DNA of 64,000 bases from Dyella halodurans (GCF_026283925.1 NZ_JAPDPF010000001.1:310001-374000); one strand, 5' to 3'. Positions 44,530 through 53,550 are shown, counted from the first letter of the stretch. Notes: a model not told the origin generated them from the letters alone. Numbers and translations: made by a program.

Positions 44530-45510
44530 ATGGTTAGCAGGGACCGTTCGCAGCCCGCGGGGGTGTTTCACCGCGGCCTGTTCTATCGTCGCTTGGCGAT
44601 TATCTTTGGCCTGCAATGGCTGGCCATCGTGATCGTGTGCCTGATGGGCATCTATGACGTGGCGCCAGCGAGCGCCGTGTTGGTGCTGATCGTCATCATC
44701 AGTTCGCTGGCATGGTTGGCCGCCCGTCGCCAATGGGCACCGGTAAGTCGCCTGGCGCAGGCCGTGAGCGACTGGGACGAACAATCGCCCGACCTCGGCA
44801 GCTGGCAAGCCGATCAACTGCCGGAACGCACGGACGCCGATGTGGCGACCTTGGCAAGCAGTCTGTATGGCTTCGCCAACCGCATTGCTGGCTACAACCA
44901 GCGCGAGCGCAACTTTACCCGCGATGCCAGCCATGAGCTGCGCAGCCCGCTCACGGTGATCAAGATGTCCGCCGACATGCTGGCCGATGACCCCATGTTG
45001 GGCGAGTTCGGGCAGCGCTCGGTGCAACGCATCAAGCGCTCAACGCGCGAGATGGAGGCGCTGGTCGAGGCCTTGCTGATCCTCGCGCGCGAATCCGACA
45101 ACGGTCTTACCGAAGAGGACTTCGTGGTCAACGACGTGCTGCGCGACGAACTGCCCGATGTGCTGGAAATGCTGGAAGGGCGGCCCATCACGCTGGAGCT
45201 GGAAGAACCGGCGCGATTCGCCCTGCATGGTTCGCCGCGCGTGTTTGCCGTGCTGTGCTGGCAGTTGATCCGAAACGCCTGTCAGCAGGCGGAGGGCGGC
45301 ACGGTGGTCGTCACCGTGATGCCGGGCGTGGTGACGGTGACGCACCGGGGCGAGGCGCCCGCGCCGACCTCGGCGGATCGCCACGGCTTCGAGCTGGCGA
45401 TCGCGCAGCGCATCAGCGAGCGCTTCCACTGGCCATTGGAGCTGCAGACGCGCGAAGGTCGTCGACACATCGCGCGCATCCGTTTTCCTGAATCATCGCC
45501 GGTGACCTAG
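44530..45510 (+). CDS. Sensor histidine kinase with degenerate ATP-binding region
   Basis: A 326-aa kinase with two N-terminal helices (about residues 22-42 and 45-65) enclosing almost no periplasmic loop, a HisKA dimerisation domain with His135 in DASHELRSPLT, and a short catalytic domain. The N box (QLIRNACQQAEGG) is recognisable. The usual DxGxG G1 box is replaced by THRGEAP, and the ATP lid is very short before HGFELAIAQRI. It pairs with the OmpR-type regulator upstream and probably senses within the membrane. Confidence 0.88.
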   Translation: MVSRDRSQPAGVFHRGLFYRRLAIIFGLQWLAIVIVCLMGIYDVAPASAVLVLIVIISSLAWLAARRQWAPVSRLAQAVSDWDEQSPDLGSWQADQLPERTDADVATLASSLYGFANRIAGYNQRERNFTRDASHELRSPLTVIKMSADMLADDPMLGEFGQRSVQRIKRSTREMEALVEALLILARESDNGLTEEDFVVNDVLRDELPDVLEMLEGRPITLELEEPARFALHGSPRVFAVLCWQLIRNACQQAEGGTVVVTVMPGVVTVTHRGEAPAPTSADRHGFELAIAQRISERFHWPLELQTREGRRHIARIRFPESSPVT

Positions 45511-45522
45511 TCGGCCGGGCAG

Positions 45523-45545
45523 GCCCGCCCCATGGTGAGGCGGGC
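45523..45545. terminator. Possible hairpin terminator between convergent genes
   Basis: A 7-bp stem GCCCGCC / GGCGGGC with a 9-base loop lies between the kinase stop and the CoA-transferase stop. There is no U-tract. Confidence 0.4.
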
Positions 45546-45560
45546 GCAGCGATCATCCAG

Positions 45561-46919
45561 TTACCGCTGCAGGCTCGCGCTGACGGCAAACGCACAGCCC
45601 GTCTTCGCCTTCACGTCGTCCAGCGTCACGCCGTCCTGCAGCTCGAGCAGGGTGAGTCCCTTGCCCTTCTCGACAGCGAACACGCACAGGTCGGTAATAA
45701 TCAGGTCGACCACTTGCTTGCCGGTGATCGGCAGGTCGCAGTTGTCCTTGATCTTGGGCGAGCCGTCCTTTGCGGTGTGCTCCATCAGCACGACCACACG
45801 GCGCACGCCGCTGACCAGATCCATGGCGCCACCCGGGCCCTTCACCATCTTGCCTGGCACCATCCAGTTCGCCAGGTCGCCGGTGCAGGAGACTTCCAGG
45901 CCGCCCAGGATCGACAGGTCGATATGGCCGCCGCGGATCATCGCGAACGAGTCCGCGCTGGAGAAGAAACTGGAACCGGGCAGTTCGGTGATGGTCTGCT
46001 TGCCGGCGTTGATCAGGTCCGGATCCACCTTGTCGTCCGACGGGAACGGGCCGATACCCAGCAGGCCGTTTTCCGACTGCAAGGTGACGTCCATGCCCGG
46101 CGGGATGTAGTTGGCGACCAGGGTGGGAATGCCGATGCCGAGGTTCACGTAGAAGCCGTCCTGCAGCTCCCTCGCGGCGCGTTGCGCCATGGCGGTGCGG
46201 ATCGGACTTTCCTTGCCGGTATTGGCGCCGGCGACGGTGCGGAACTCGATGCGCTTCTCGTAGGACGGCCCCTTGATGATGCGGTCGACGTAGATGCCCG
46301 GCACATGGATGTTGTCGGGGGCGAGTTCGCCCACTTCGACCAGTTCCTCCACCTCGGCCACGCAGATCTTGCCGCAGGTAGCGATCATCGGGTTGAAGTT
46401 GCGCGCCGTCTTGCGGAACACCAGGTTGCCCAGGCGATCGCCCTTCCACGCCTTCACGATGGACACATCGGCGTGAATGGCTTCTTCCAGCACGTATTCC
46501 TTGCCGTCGAACACCTTGGTTTCCTTGCCCTCGGCCAACTTGGTGCCGAAGGCGGTGCGCGTGTAGAAGCCGGGAATGCCCGCGCCGCCGGCGCGCAGCT
46601 TCTCGGCCAGCGTGCCTTGCGGCACCAGATGCAGTTCCAGTTCACCGGCCAGCACCTGGCGTTCGAATTCCTTGTTCTCGCCCACGTAGGAGGCAAAGAC
46701 GCGCTTGACCTGGCGGGTCTTGAGCAGCGGCCCCATACCGAAGTCGTCGACGCCGGCATTGTTGCCGACGATGGTGAGTCCCTTGGTACCCGCGGCGAGC
46801 AGCGCGGCGATGAGGTTCTCGGGAATGCCGCACAGGCCGAAGCCGCCGGCGGCGATGGTCATGTTGTCGAACAGCAAGCCGTCCAGGGCCTGCGTCGCGC
46901 TTGCATAAACCTTGTCCAT
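45561..46919 (-). CDS. Fused 3-oxoacid CoA-transferase (subunits A and B)
   Basis: A 452-aa single chain. Residues about 1-225 correspond to subunit A ([32 protein letters not shown]). Residues about 238-452 correspond to subunit B ([22 protein letters not shown], catalytic Glu283 in [25 protein letters not shown]). It transfers CoA between succinyl-CoA and acetoacetate or related acids in ketone-body and leucine breakdown. Bacteria usually encode A and B separately; here a linker of about 12 residues joins them, like eukaryotic SCOT. The start is ATG 46919. Confidence 0.92.
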   Translation of the reverse strand: MDKVYASATQALDGLLFDNMTIAAGGFGLCGIPENLIAALLAAGTKGLTIVGNNAGVDDFGMGPLLKTRQVKRVFASYVGENKEFERQVLAGELELHLVPQGTLAEKLRAGGAGIPGFYTRTAFGTKLAEGKETKVFDGKEYVLEEAIHADVSIVKAWKGDRLGNLVFRKTARNFNPMIATCGKICVAEVEELVEVGELAPDNIHVPGIYVDRIIKGPSYEKRIEFRTVAGANTGKESPIRTAMAQRAARELQDGFYVNLGIGIPTLVANYIPPGMDVTLQSENGLLGIGPFPSDDKVDPDLINAGKQTITELPGSSFFSSADSFAMIRGGHIDLSILGGLEVSCTGDLANWMVPGKMVKGPGGAMDLVSGVRRVVVLMEHTAKDGSPKIKDNCDLPITGKQVVDLIITDLCVFAVEKGKGLTLLELQDGVTLDDVKAKTGCAFAVSASLQR

Positions 46920-47069
46920 TGCGATGCCTTCTTGCAGGGAGTGCCAGTTGCCTAGGATACGACGGAATGATGGCCGCTCATGCCGTGTAGGCTCGCAAGG
47001 CCGGGGAATGGCCCTGCCAGGCCGCGGGAGGGGGCGGCAGGCGGCTGTTGCTGCATGGCCGGGGAGGGC

Positions 47070-47098
47070 TTGACGGCTTTTGTTTACGCATGTAAACA
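47070..47098 (+). promoter_or_regulatory. Promoter of the blaI-M56 operon
   Basis: TTGACG and TAAACA lie 17 bases apart, 32 bases before the start codon. The first operator covers the end of the spacer and the -10 box, so repressor binding would block RNA polymerase. Confidence 0.55.
47082..47097. promoter_or_regulatory. Operator 1 for the BlaI-type repressor
   Basis: A perfect palindrome GTTTAC GCAT GTAAAC. It has the TAC-N4-GTA core expected for BlaI/MecI/CopY-class repressors and lies over the promoter of the repressor's own gene. Confidence 0.7.
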
Positions 47099-47106
47099 TT
47101 CATTGC

Positions 47107-47122
47107 GCTTACACACGTAAAC
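47107..47122. promoter_or_regulatory. Operator 2 for the BlaI-type repressor
   Basis: A second site GCTTAC ACAC GTAAAC matches operator 1 in 10 of its 12 arm bases. It lies 25 bases further on, about two and a half helical turns, between the -10 box and the start codon. Confidence 0.65.
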
Positions 47123-47130
47123 GGTGGCCC

Positions 47131-47502
47131 ATGGGCATCAGCGAAGCCGAAGCAATTATCATGGAGGTGCTGTGGCGCTCCGCGCCGCGCAGTGCCGAGG
47201 AGATCCTGGCCGAAGTCGGCCCGCAACAGGATTGGCAGGAAGGCACGGTCAAGTCCCTGCTCAACCGATTGCTGAAGAAAAAGGCGGTCAAAGCCGAGCG
47301 CGATGGCCGCCGATATCTGTACGCCCCCAAACTCGCGCGCGAGCAATACGTGTCGCAGGAGAGCAAGGGTCTGCTCGATCGCCTGTTCGGCGGACGCGTG
47401 GCGCCGTTGGTGGCGCACTTTTCAGAGCAACGCAAGCTGAGCCGCAAGGACATTGCCGAGCTCAGGAAACTGCTGGAGGAGCTTGACGATGATCAGCCCT
47501 GA
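47131..47502 (+). CDS. BlaI/MecI/CopY-family transcriptional repressor
   Basis: A 123-aa winged-helix repressor: ISEAEAIIMEVLWRSAPRSA, recognition segment TVKSLLNRLLKKKAVKAERDGRRYLY, and a C-terminal dimerisation helix ending LRKLLEELDDD. In this class the cognate M56 membrane protease triggers cleavage of the repressor. The gene overlaps the M56 gene by 14 bases and its promoter carries two palindromic operators, indicating autoregulation. Confidence 0.92.
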   Translation: MGISEAEAIIMEVLWRSAPRSAEEILAEVGPQQDWQEGTVKSLLNRLLKKKAVKAERDGRRYLYAPKLAREQYVSQESKGLLDRLFGGRVAPLVAHFSEQRKLSRKDIAELRKLLEELDDDQP

Positions 47503-48799
47503 GCTGGCCGAACAGGCCTGGCGTTTGCTGTTGGCAACAACCATGGCATGGCTGGCCGTCATGCTGTTGCGGCGCGTATGCCGCCGCTGGCTGGGCGCGG
47601 AACGATCCTTCCAGCTATGGCTGTTGGCGCCGCTGGCGATGTTGGCGAGCCAGCTCCCGCATGCGGCGGGCACGGCCGTTTCGCCCTTGTCGCCGTTGGT
47701 GTGGACCATCGCCTCGACGGGAACGGCGATCGCACAATCGACGCAGGCGCTGTCCGGCATCCGTTGGCAAAGCATCGTTCTGGTGTGGTGGCTCGCAGGC
47801 ATCGTGCTGGGGACATGCTGGGCGATTACGGCGCAATGGCGTTTCCAGCGCAGGCTGCTGGGCGCAGCCCTCGTGTCGGGCGTCGATGCACGTTGGCCCG
47901 TATGGCGCGCTGCCCATGCGGATGTCGGGCCGGCCCTGGTGGGAGCGTGGAAACCACGCATCGTGCTACCGCTCGATTTTGAACAGCGCTACGACGCCAC
48001 TGAGCGCGCCCTGATTCTTGCGCACGAGATCGCCCATGCCGAACGGCGTGATGGCTGCTGGTCTTTGTGTGCCCAGATCTTGCTGATCGCGTGCTGGTTC
48101 CATCCGCTCGCCTGGTGGGCCCATGGCGCGTTCCGACTCGATCAGGAACTCGCCTGCGATGCCGCGGTGCTCAGGAATCATCGTTACCAGCGGCGCCAGT
48201 ATGCGCAGGCCATGTTGAAGACCCAGGCGACGCTTTTCAGCTTGCCTGTGGGTTGTCGTTGGTCACCTCGTCATCCCATTACGGAGCGTATCGCCATGCT
48301 GAAGCCCATGAAGTCCGCTATCGCCAATCGTCTTGCAGGAGTCGGTGCCATCGCGACGGCGGCGATGTTGATGGTTGGGATGGTTTATGCCGCGACCCCC
48401 ACGGGGGCGAAGGGCTCCGGCAACGGCTCATCGAGTAGCTACATGTTGAAAATAGACGTGGCGCTGGGAGGCCGCCCAGCATCGAATCATCTCTCCCAAT
48501 GTCTTAAGCCGGGCGAGTCGGTGAGCCTGAATGGTAGTGACGGTGACAAGTCAACCTGGGCGGGTCAATTTACGGTGGTGCCGGCGGAAAAGGGCGAGCT
48601 TGAGATCCGCACCAAGGTCGACACCCGTTTCGAGTACAGTCCGGGCAATATCCGCAGCATGTCGGGTCAGCCAATTGTTCGAACGATGCCTGGGCAATTG
48701 GCGACGATCGTGTTCGGCGAGGTGGTCGATGGTAATCACCTCGAGAAACTTCACGACGGGACGATCAAAATCGAGCTCACGCCAGGCGTCGGCTGCTGA
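47489..48799 (+). CDS. M56 (BlaR1/MecR1-type) membrane metallopeptidase with a novel sensor tail
   Basis: A 436-aa membrane protein with helices near residues 8-28, 38-58 and 95-120, a cytosolic zinc-protease part (HEIAH at 179-183 and ELACDAAVL supplying the third ligand), and a last helix near 280-300. The periplasmic tail (about 305-436) is not a penicillin-binding domain as in BlaR1. It is a short Ser/Gly linker and a beta-rich unit with two Cys (LSQCLKP and the terminal VGC). The sensed signal is unknown. Start ATG 47489 lies within blaI. Confidence 0.88.
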   Translation: MISPELAEQAWRLLLATTMAWLAVMLLRRVCRRWLGAERSFQLWLLAPLAMLASQLPHAAGTAVSPLSPLVWTIASTGTAIAQSTQALSGIRWQSIVLVWWLAGIVLGTCWAITAQWRFQRRLLGAALVSGVDARWPVWRAAHADVGPALVGAWKPRIVLPLDFEQRYDATERALILAHEIAHAERRDGCWSLCAQILLIACWFHPLAWWAHGAFRLDQELACDAAVLRNHRYQRRQYAQAMLKTQATLFSLPVGCRWSPRHPITERIAMLKPMKSAIANRLAGVGAIATAAMLMVGMVYAATPTGAKGSGNGSSSSYMLKIDVALGGRPASNHLSQCLKPGESVSLNGSDGDKSTWAGQFTVVPAEKGELEIRTKVDTRFEYSPGNIRSMSGQPIVRTMPGQLATIVFGEVVDGNHLEKLHDGTIKIELTPGVGC

Positions 48800-48809
48800 A
48801 GCCATACGG

Positions 48810-48838
48810 CTGAGCATGGGCTGACTGCTGGATATACT
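48810..48838 (+). promoter_or_regulatory. Candidate promoter for the isoaspartyl peptidase gene
   Basis: A good -10 TATACT (48833-48838) with a poor -35 (CTGAGC) 17 bases upstream, about 30 bases before the GTG start. Confidence 0.35.
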
Positions 48839-48867
48839 CGCGGCCAAAGCCTTGGGGAGTACCGTCA

Positions 48868-49914
48868 GTGAAGTCCAGCCGTCTTGTCGCCGCGATTGTG
48901 GCGTTGGGGATCTCCTCCATGAGCCACGCGGCCACACCTGTTCTGGTCATCCACGGCGGAGCCGGGGTGATCAAGCGCGAGATGAGCCCAGCCAGGGAAA
49001 AGGCCGTGCGAGCCGCGCTCACCCAGGCACTGCAGAACGGCTATGCCCAGCTGAAGGCCGGCAAGACCGCGGTGGACGCGGTCAGCGCGGCGATCACGGT
49101 GCTGGAGGACGATCCGAACTTCAACGCCGGCAAGGGCTCGGTGTTCACGCATGACGGGAAGAACGAGCTGGACGCCGCGATCATGGATGGCTCGACGCTG
49201 GATGCCGGCTCCGTGGCGGGCGTTCAGCGCGTGAAGAATCCGATCCTGCTGGCACGTGCGGTGATGGAAAAGTCATCGCACGTGATGCTGATCGGCGACG
49301 GCGCGGAGGAGTTTGCCAAGCAGGTCGGCATCGAGCTGGTCGACCCCGCGTACTTTCGCACCGAAGAGCGCTGGCAACAGCTGCAGAAGGCACTGAAGGA
49401 AGATGCCGAGCACGCCAGGCATTCAGACGTCGAGACGGCCAAACACTTCGGTACCGTGGGTGCCGTGGCGCTGGATGCGCAGGGGCACCTCGCCGCAGGC
49501 ACATCGACGGGTGGCATGAACGACAAGCGCTGGGGACGTGTCGGCGACTCGCCCATCATCGGCGCAGGCACTTATGCGAACTCAGGTTGCGCGGTGTCGG
49601 CCACCGGCTGGGGCGAGTACTACATCCGCACCGTGGCGGCGCACGAGATCTGCATGCGCGTGACCCAGATGCGTGTGCCGCTGAGGCGGGCGGCGGCCGA
49701 AGTGATCAACCAGGAAATTCCGTCGATGGGCGGCAACGGCGGTGCGATCGCGCTCGACGCCGACGGCAATGTATCGATGCCGTTCAATACCGATGGCATG
49801 TATCGCGGCTGGATCGGTGCCGATGGCGTGGCCCATGTGGCGCTTTATGGCGACGAGAACGACGGCACTGGTGAGCCGCTACCCGCGGCAGCTGATTCTT
49901 CTGCGCAACCTTGA
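48868..49914 (+). CDS. Exported isoaspartyl peptidase / L-asparaginase (T2 family)
   Basis: A 348-aa Ntn-hydrolase beginning with GTG. A signal peptide covers about residues 1-21 (VAAIVALGISSMSHA). Conserved features are VLVIHGGAGV, the NAGKGSVFT block, the autocleavage site in HFGTVGAVALD where Thr196 becomes the N-terminal nucleophile of the beta chain, and GTSTGGMNDKRWGRVGDSPI. It removes N-terminal isoaspartyl residues or deamidates asparagine. It follows the M56 gene after 68 bases. Confidence 0.93.
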   Translation: MKSSRLVAAIVALGISSMSHAATPVLVIHGGAGVIKREMSPAREKAVRAALTQALQNGYAQLKAGKTAVDAVSAAITVLEDDPNFNAGKGSVFTHDGKNELDAAIMDGSTLDAGSVAGVQRVKNPILLARAVMEKSSHVMLIGDGAEEFAKQVGIELVDPAYFRTEERWQQLQKALKEDAEHARHSDVETAKHFGTVGAVALDAQGHLAAGTSTGGMNDKRWGRVGDSPIIGAGTYANSGCAVSATGWGEYYIRTVAAHEICMRVTQMRVPLRRAAAEVINQEIPSMGGNGGAIALDADGNVSMPFNTDGMYRGWIGADGVAHVALYGDENDGTGEPLPAAADSSAQP

Positions 49915-49917
49915 TGC

Positions 49918-49944
49918 ATGGCGGCTGCGCCGCCGGGCCGCCAT
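49918..49944. terminator. Possible hairpin terminator between convergent genes
   Basis: An 8-bp stem ATGGCGGC / GCCGCCAT with an 11-base loop lies between the peptidase stop and the response-regulator stop. Confidence 0.4.
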
Positions 49945-49959
49945 CCACGGCCCGCCAGC

Positions 49960-50523
49960 TCAGTCGTCGCTGTCCGGGCGTTCGCGCACCGGATGCTTGC
50001 TGAGCTTCCGCTGCAGGGTGCGCCGATGCATGCCGAGCCGACGGGCGGTTTCGGAAATATTGCCGTCGCATTCGGTCAGCACGCGCTGGATGTGCTCCCA
50101 CTCGAGCCGGCGCAGGGCCAGCGGCGCTTCCGGCGCGTCGACCAGTTCGTCGTCGCCGGTGCTGGTGTCGCCGTCGAGCAAGGCGCGTACCACGGCATCG
50201 GCATCGACCGGCTTGGACAGATAGTCGTGGGCGCCGCGCTTGATCGCTTCCACTGCGGTGGCGATGGAGGCATAGCCGGTTAGCAGGAGGACACGGATTT
50301 CCGGCACCAGGGCCTGCAGCTCGGGAATCAGGCGCAGGCCGTTCTCGTCGCCGAGTTTCAGGTCGAGCACGCAGTAGCGCGGCTGATGACGCCGGGTGAG
50401 GGCGCGCGCTTCGTCCGCGTTGCTGGCCGTGATCACCTCAAATCCGCGCGATCCCAGTGCGCGTGCCAGGACGCGGGCAAACGTGGCGTCGTCGTCAATG
50501 ATCAATAGCTGTTGGTCGCTCAT
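49960..50523 (-). CDS. RegA/PrrA/ActR-family redox response regulator
   Basis: A 187-aa regulator: a receiver with Asp10-12 and phospho-acceptor Asp54 (CVLDLKLGDENG), LLTGYAS and the SKPVDAD lysine, then a Fis-type helix-turn-helix (NISETARRLGMHRRTLQRKL), the nearly invariant recognition helix of RegA/PrrA/ActR. These regulators adjust respiration, carbon and nitrogen metabolism to redox state. It starts at ATG 50523 with GGAG upstream. It follows its kinase gene after about 100 bases. Confidence 0.93.
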   Translation of the reverse strand: MSDQQLLIIDDDATFARVLARALGSRGFEVITASNADEARALTRRHQPRYCVLDLKLGDENGLRLIPELQALVPEIRVLLLTGYASIATAVEAIKRGAHDYLSKPVDADAVVRALLDGDTSTGDDELVDAPEAPLALRRLEWEHIQRVLTECDGNISETARRLGMHRRTLQRKLSKHPVRERPDSDD

Positions 50524-50624
50524 CGGATGCTCCATCGGCCCATGGCCGCAGGTGCCCATTGTTGCCGGATGCGACAGCGCATGCACCTGTGATCATCCGC
50601 CCCTGTGGCTATCTGCCGCAGTTT

Positions 50625-51902
50625 TCAGGACGTGGCGATCACGGATAGAGGCAAACGGAGACACATTTGTGCTCCGTTCTCGGTGTTGTTTGTAGTCAAT
50701 TCACCTTCGAGCCGCTCAGCGGTGGCTTCGGCCAAGGCCAGGCCTATGCCTAGTCCCGTCTTCTTGTGAGATTGGCCGAGCACGGCCAGTTCGCCGGTGG
50801 GGGTGAAGCCTGGGCCATGGTCGCTCACGATCAACTCAAGCCAGCCGCCGTCGCGATGCACGGTGAGCGCAACGACTTGTGACTGGTTCAGCGCCGAGGC
50901 GTCGGCTGCGTTGTTGAGCAGGTTGAGCAGGGCGTGGCGCAGGCCCGGCGGGGTGCGCAGCACGATATGTTTCGCCTCCTCGTCCACCGTCAATTGCAGG
51001 TCGGCCTCGGGACGCAGTAACTGGAAACGTTCCTGGCATCCATGGATGAAATGGGTGAGCGTGAGCAGCTCGGACTCCTGTGAGAGCTGGGCTTTGCCGA
51101 AGGCCACCATTTCGCGAAGTATCGTGCGGCAACGGTCTACCTGACCCTCCAGCAGGGCGAGATCCTCGCCCAATAGCGCATCGCCGGCATGCTCGCGGCG
51201 CAGTTCCGGCAGCAACGTACGCATGGTCGATAGCGGTGTATTGAGTTCGTGGGCCGCGCCGGCCGCTTGGGTGGCGATGGCGAGAATGCCTTCGTCACGC
51301 AGGGCGCGCTCCCGCACGCGCTGCACTTCCATCTGCTGCAAGCGCACCGCGCGCGCCAAGCGATTGATGAAGAAGCCCAGCAAGAGGGCGGTGATCACGA
51401 AATTCACGCCCATGCCCACCACGTGCAGCGAGAAGCCTCCCGGTGTGGTCCCGTGCATCGGCGCAGGCAAGGGCACATAGCAGAACAGCAGCACGAGGTA
51501 GGCGATGCCGGCGAGTCCTGCCACCATGAACACCGCGCCCACGGGCAGGGCCGCGGCGCTTAGCGCGATTGGCATGAGCAGCAGGGTAATGAACGGATTG
51601 CTGGCGCCGCCGGTGAAATACAGCAGATAGCCGAGCACCAAGGTGTCGACCGCGACGTGCAGAATGGTTTCCCATTGCCGGATCGGCCAGGGCTGGGTCA
51701 GTCGCCAGGCGGCGAAGACGGCAAACACGGCAAGCAAGCCGATACCCACCATCAAGGGCAGTAGCGGGATATCCAGCTTCATCCATAGCGCGCAGACCAG
51801 GACGGCGGCGCTCTGCCCGGCGATTGCGCAAATGCGCAGCCAGGCCAGACTGCGGGCGAGTGCACGTGGGCCGATGCGTTGTTGCAAGGTGGGACGTTTC
51901 AT
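50625..51902 (-). CDS. RegB/PrrB/ActS-family redox sensor kinase
   Basis: A 425-aa kinase with six N-terminal helices, the RegB quinone-binding heptapeptide GGASNPF (residues 98-104) in a periplasmic loop, the H box AAHELNTPLST with His218, and Cys258 in VDRCRTIL exactly 40 residues later, the spacing of His225 and redox-active Cys265 in Rhodobacter RegB. The catalytic domain has NLLNNAADAS, DHGPGF and GLGIGLALAEA. It phosphorylates the adjacent regulator. Confidence 0.94.
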   Translation of the reverse strand: MKRPTLQQRIGPRALARSLAWLRICAIAGQSAAVLVCALWMKLDIPLLPLMVGIGLLAVFAVFAAWRLTQPWPIRQWETILHVAVDTLVLGYLLYFTGGASNPFITLLLMPIALSAAALPVGAVFMVAGLAGIAYLVLLFCYVPLPAPMHGTTPGGFSLHVVGMGVNFVITALLLGFFINRLARAVRLQQMEVQRVRERALRDEGILAIATQAAGAAHELNTPLSTMRTLLPELRREHAGDALLGEDLALLEGQVDRCRTILREMVAFGKAQLSQESELLTLTHFIHGCQERFQLLRPEADLQLTVDEEAKHIVLRTPPGLRHALLNLLNNAADASALNQSQVVALTVHRDGGWLELIVSDHGPGFTPTGELAVLGQSHKKTGLGIGLALAEATAERLEGELTTNNTENGAQMCLRLPLSVIATS

Positions 51903-51981
51903 CACGCAGATACTAGCCGTTTTGCTGCTTCTGCCCGTGGGCGGAGGAAGCGGGCGGGGCCATGCTCGCCATGCCATCACG

Positions 51982-52007
51982 GCCCCTCTCCCCGCAGAGA
52001 GAGGGGC
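51982..52007. terminator. Hairpin downstream of the POT transporter gene
   Basis: A 9-bp stem GCCCCTCTC / GAGAGGGGC with an 8-base loop lies 11 bases past the minus-strand transporter stop. It is similar to the dispersed CTCTCCCC-type repeats and probably works as a terminator. Confidence 0.5.
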
Positions 52008-52017
52008 GCAAGGCGAC

Positions 52018-53550
52018 TTACACTTCTTCGCTGTGCACCGCCGGCAGCGGCGTATGCGCCTCGGCGTGACTGCGCGAGAGGCGGTTCATCAGCGGCAGCA
52101 TGACCACGGCGATGACCGTGCAGGCAATGCCGACGAAACCGAGCTTGTTGAACAGGCTGATGTAGATGTTCAGCGACTCGACCGGGTCCTTGATGTTCTC
52201 CGGCATGCTGGCCAGGTTGGCCACCACGCTGCCGAGATACTGCGAGATGCCCACGGCGACGTAGTAGCCGCCCATCATGAAGCCGCCCATGCGCGCAGGC
52301 ACGTAGCGGGCAATCATGGCCAGGCCCAGGCCGCTGACCAGCAGCTCGCCCAGCGAGTAGAACCCATAACCCCACACCATGGTCCAGGACGATACCTGGC
52401 CGGCGACCGCGCTCATGGCGCCGATGCCGTACATGAAGAAGCCCACCGCCACGGCGCCAAAGCCCAGGGCAAACTTGAACGCGACCGACGGATCCTTGCC
52501 GAGGCGACCCAGCGAGTTGTAGATCAGCACCAGCACCGGGCTGAGGATCACGATCCAGATCGCATTGAGGTTCTGGTACTGCTCCGGAATCCAGTTGAAC
52601 AGGTGCACGCCGAACACATCGAACGATAGGTTGACGTTGTTCTGCGCGAACAGGTTCAGCGAGGTCGCCATCTGCGCGTAGAAGATGAAAAAGAAGATCG
52701 TCTGCACGGTCAGCACCAGCGCGGCGATCAGGCCGGCGCGCTCGCTCTTCTCGCTGCTGCGGATCAGGTGCACGAAGATGCCCAGGATCACCAGGCCCGC
52801 CAGGTATACGCAGATCTTGGCCGCGAGCAGGCTCTGCAGGATGAAGGCCGCGATGAACACCATTGCCAGCGAGGCGCCGAGCAGGGCGAACGCGAGCGCC
52901 GGCTTGACCGGCTTCTCGTCGGCGGGAGAGCCGATGTGCGCCAAGGTGCGACGCATCAGCGAGTAGTTGATCAGGCCGAGCAGCAGGCCCACCGCGCAGG
53001 CGCCGAAGGCTGTGTGCCAGCCCATCGCATCGCCGAAACGCTCGCCTACATAATTGCGGATCAACGGCGTCGCGGTCATGGAGACCATGGAGCCGATGTT
53101 CACCGCCATGTAGTAGATGGTGAACGCGCTGTCGATGCGAACGTCATCGCCTTCGTAGATCTTGCGCACCAGGTTGCCGGCGTTGGGCTTGAAGAAGCCG
53201 TTACCGACGATGATCACGCCGAGCGCGCAGTACAACAGGGTGGGATTGTTGGAGGGAATCCACAACATGGAGTAGCCCAGCGTCAGCACCGCGGCGCCGG
53301 TGACCATGGTGCGGCGCGTGCCGATCAGCTTGTCACCTACCCAGCCGCCGATCGCGGGGGTTGCATAGATCAGCGCGGCGGCCGCGCCCCACACCAGGTT
53401 GGCCTTGCTGTCGATGAAGCCGAGCTTCTTCATCATGTAGGTGACCATCAACACCTGCATGCCATAGAAGCCGAAGCGCTCCCACATCTCGATCAGGAAG
53501 ACAGTGCTGAAGGAGCGGGTCTGGGAGACCGGTGGATTCTGGGTTGCCAT
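52018..53550 (-). CDS. POT/PTR-family proton-dependent peptide transporter
   Basis: A 510-aa major-facilitator-superfamily permease with about 14 helices. Family signatures are present: EMWERFGFYGMQ in helix 1 (the ExxER motif for proton coupling), GGWVGDKLIGTRRTM, FFKPNAGNLVRKIY and the FTIYYMAVNIGSM signature. It imports di- and tripeptides with protons. It is an isolated gene, convergent with none, upstream of the redox kinase on the same strand. Confidence 0.93.
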   Translation of the reverse strand: MATQNPPVSQTRSFSTVFLIEMWERFGFYGMQVLMVTYMMKKLGFIDSKANLVWGAAAALIYATPAIGGWVGDKLIGTRRTMVTGAAVLTLGYSMLWIPSNNPTLLYCALGVIIVGNGFFKPNAGNLVRKIYEGDDVRIDSAFTIYYMAVNIGSMVSMTATPLIRNYVGERFGDAMGWHTAFGACAVGLLLGLINYSLMRRTLAHIGSPADEKPVKPALAFALLGASLAMVFIAAFILQSLLAAKICVYLAGLVILGIFVHLIRSSEKSERAGLIAALVLTVQTIFFFIFYAQMATSLNLFAQNNVNLSFDVFGVHLFNWIPEQYQNLNAIWIVILSPVLVLIYNSLGRLGKDPSVAFKFALGFGAVAVGFFMYGIGAMSAVAGQVSSWTMVWGYGFYSLGELLVSGLGLAMIARYVPARMGGFMMGGYYVAVGISQYLGSVVANLASMPENIKDPVESLNIYISLFNKLGFVGIACTVIAVVMLPLMNRLSRSHAEAHTPLPAVHSEEV

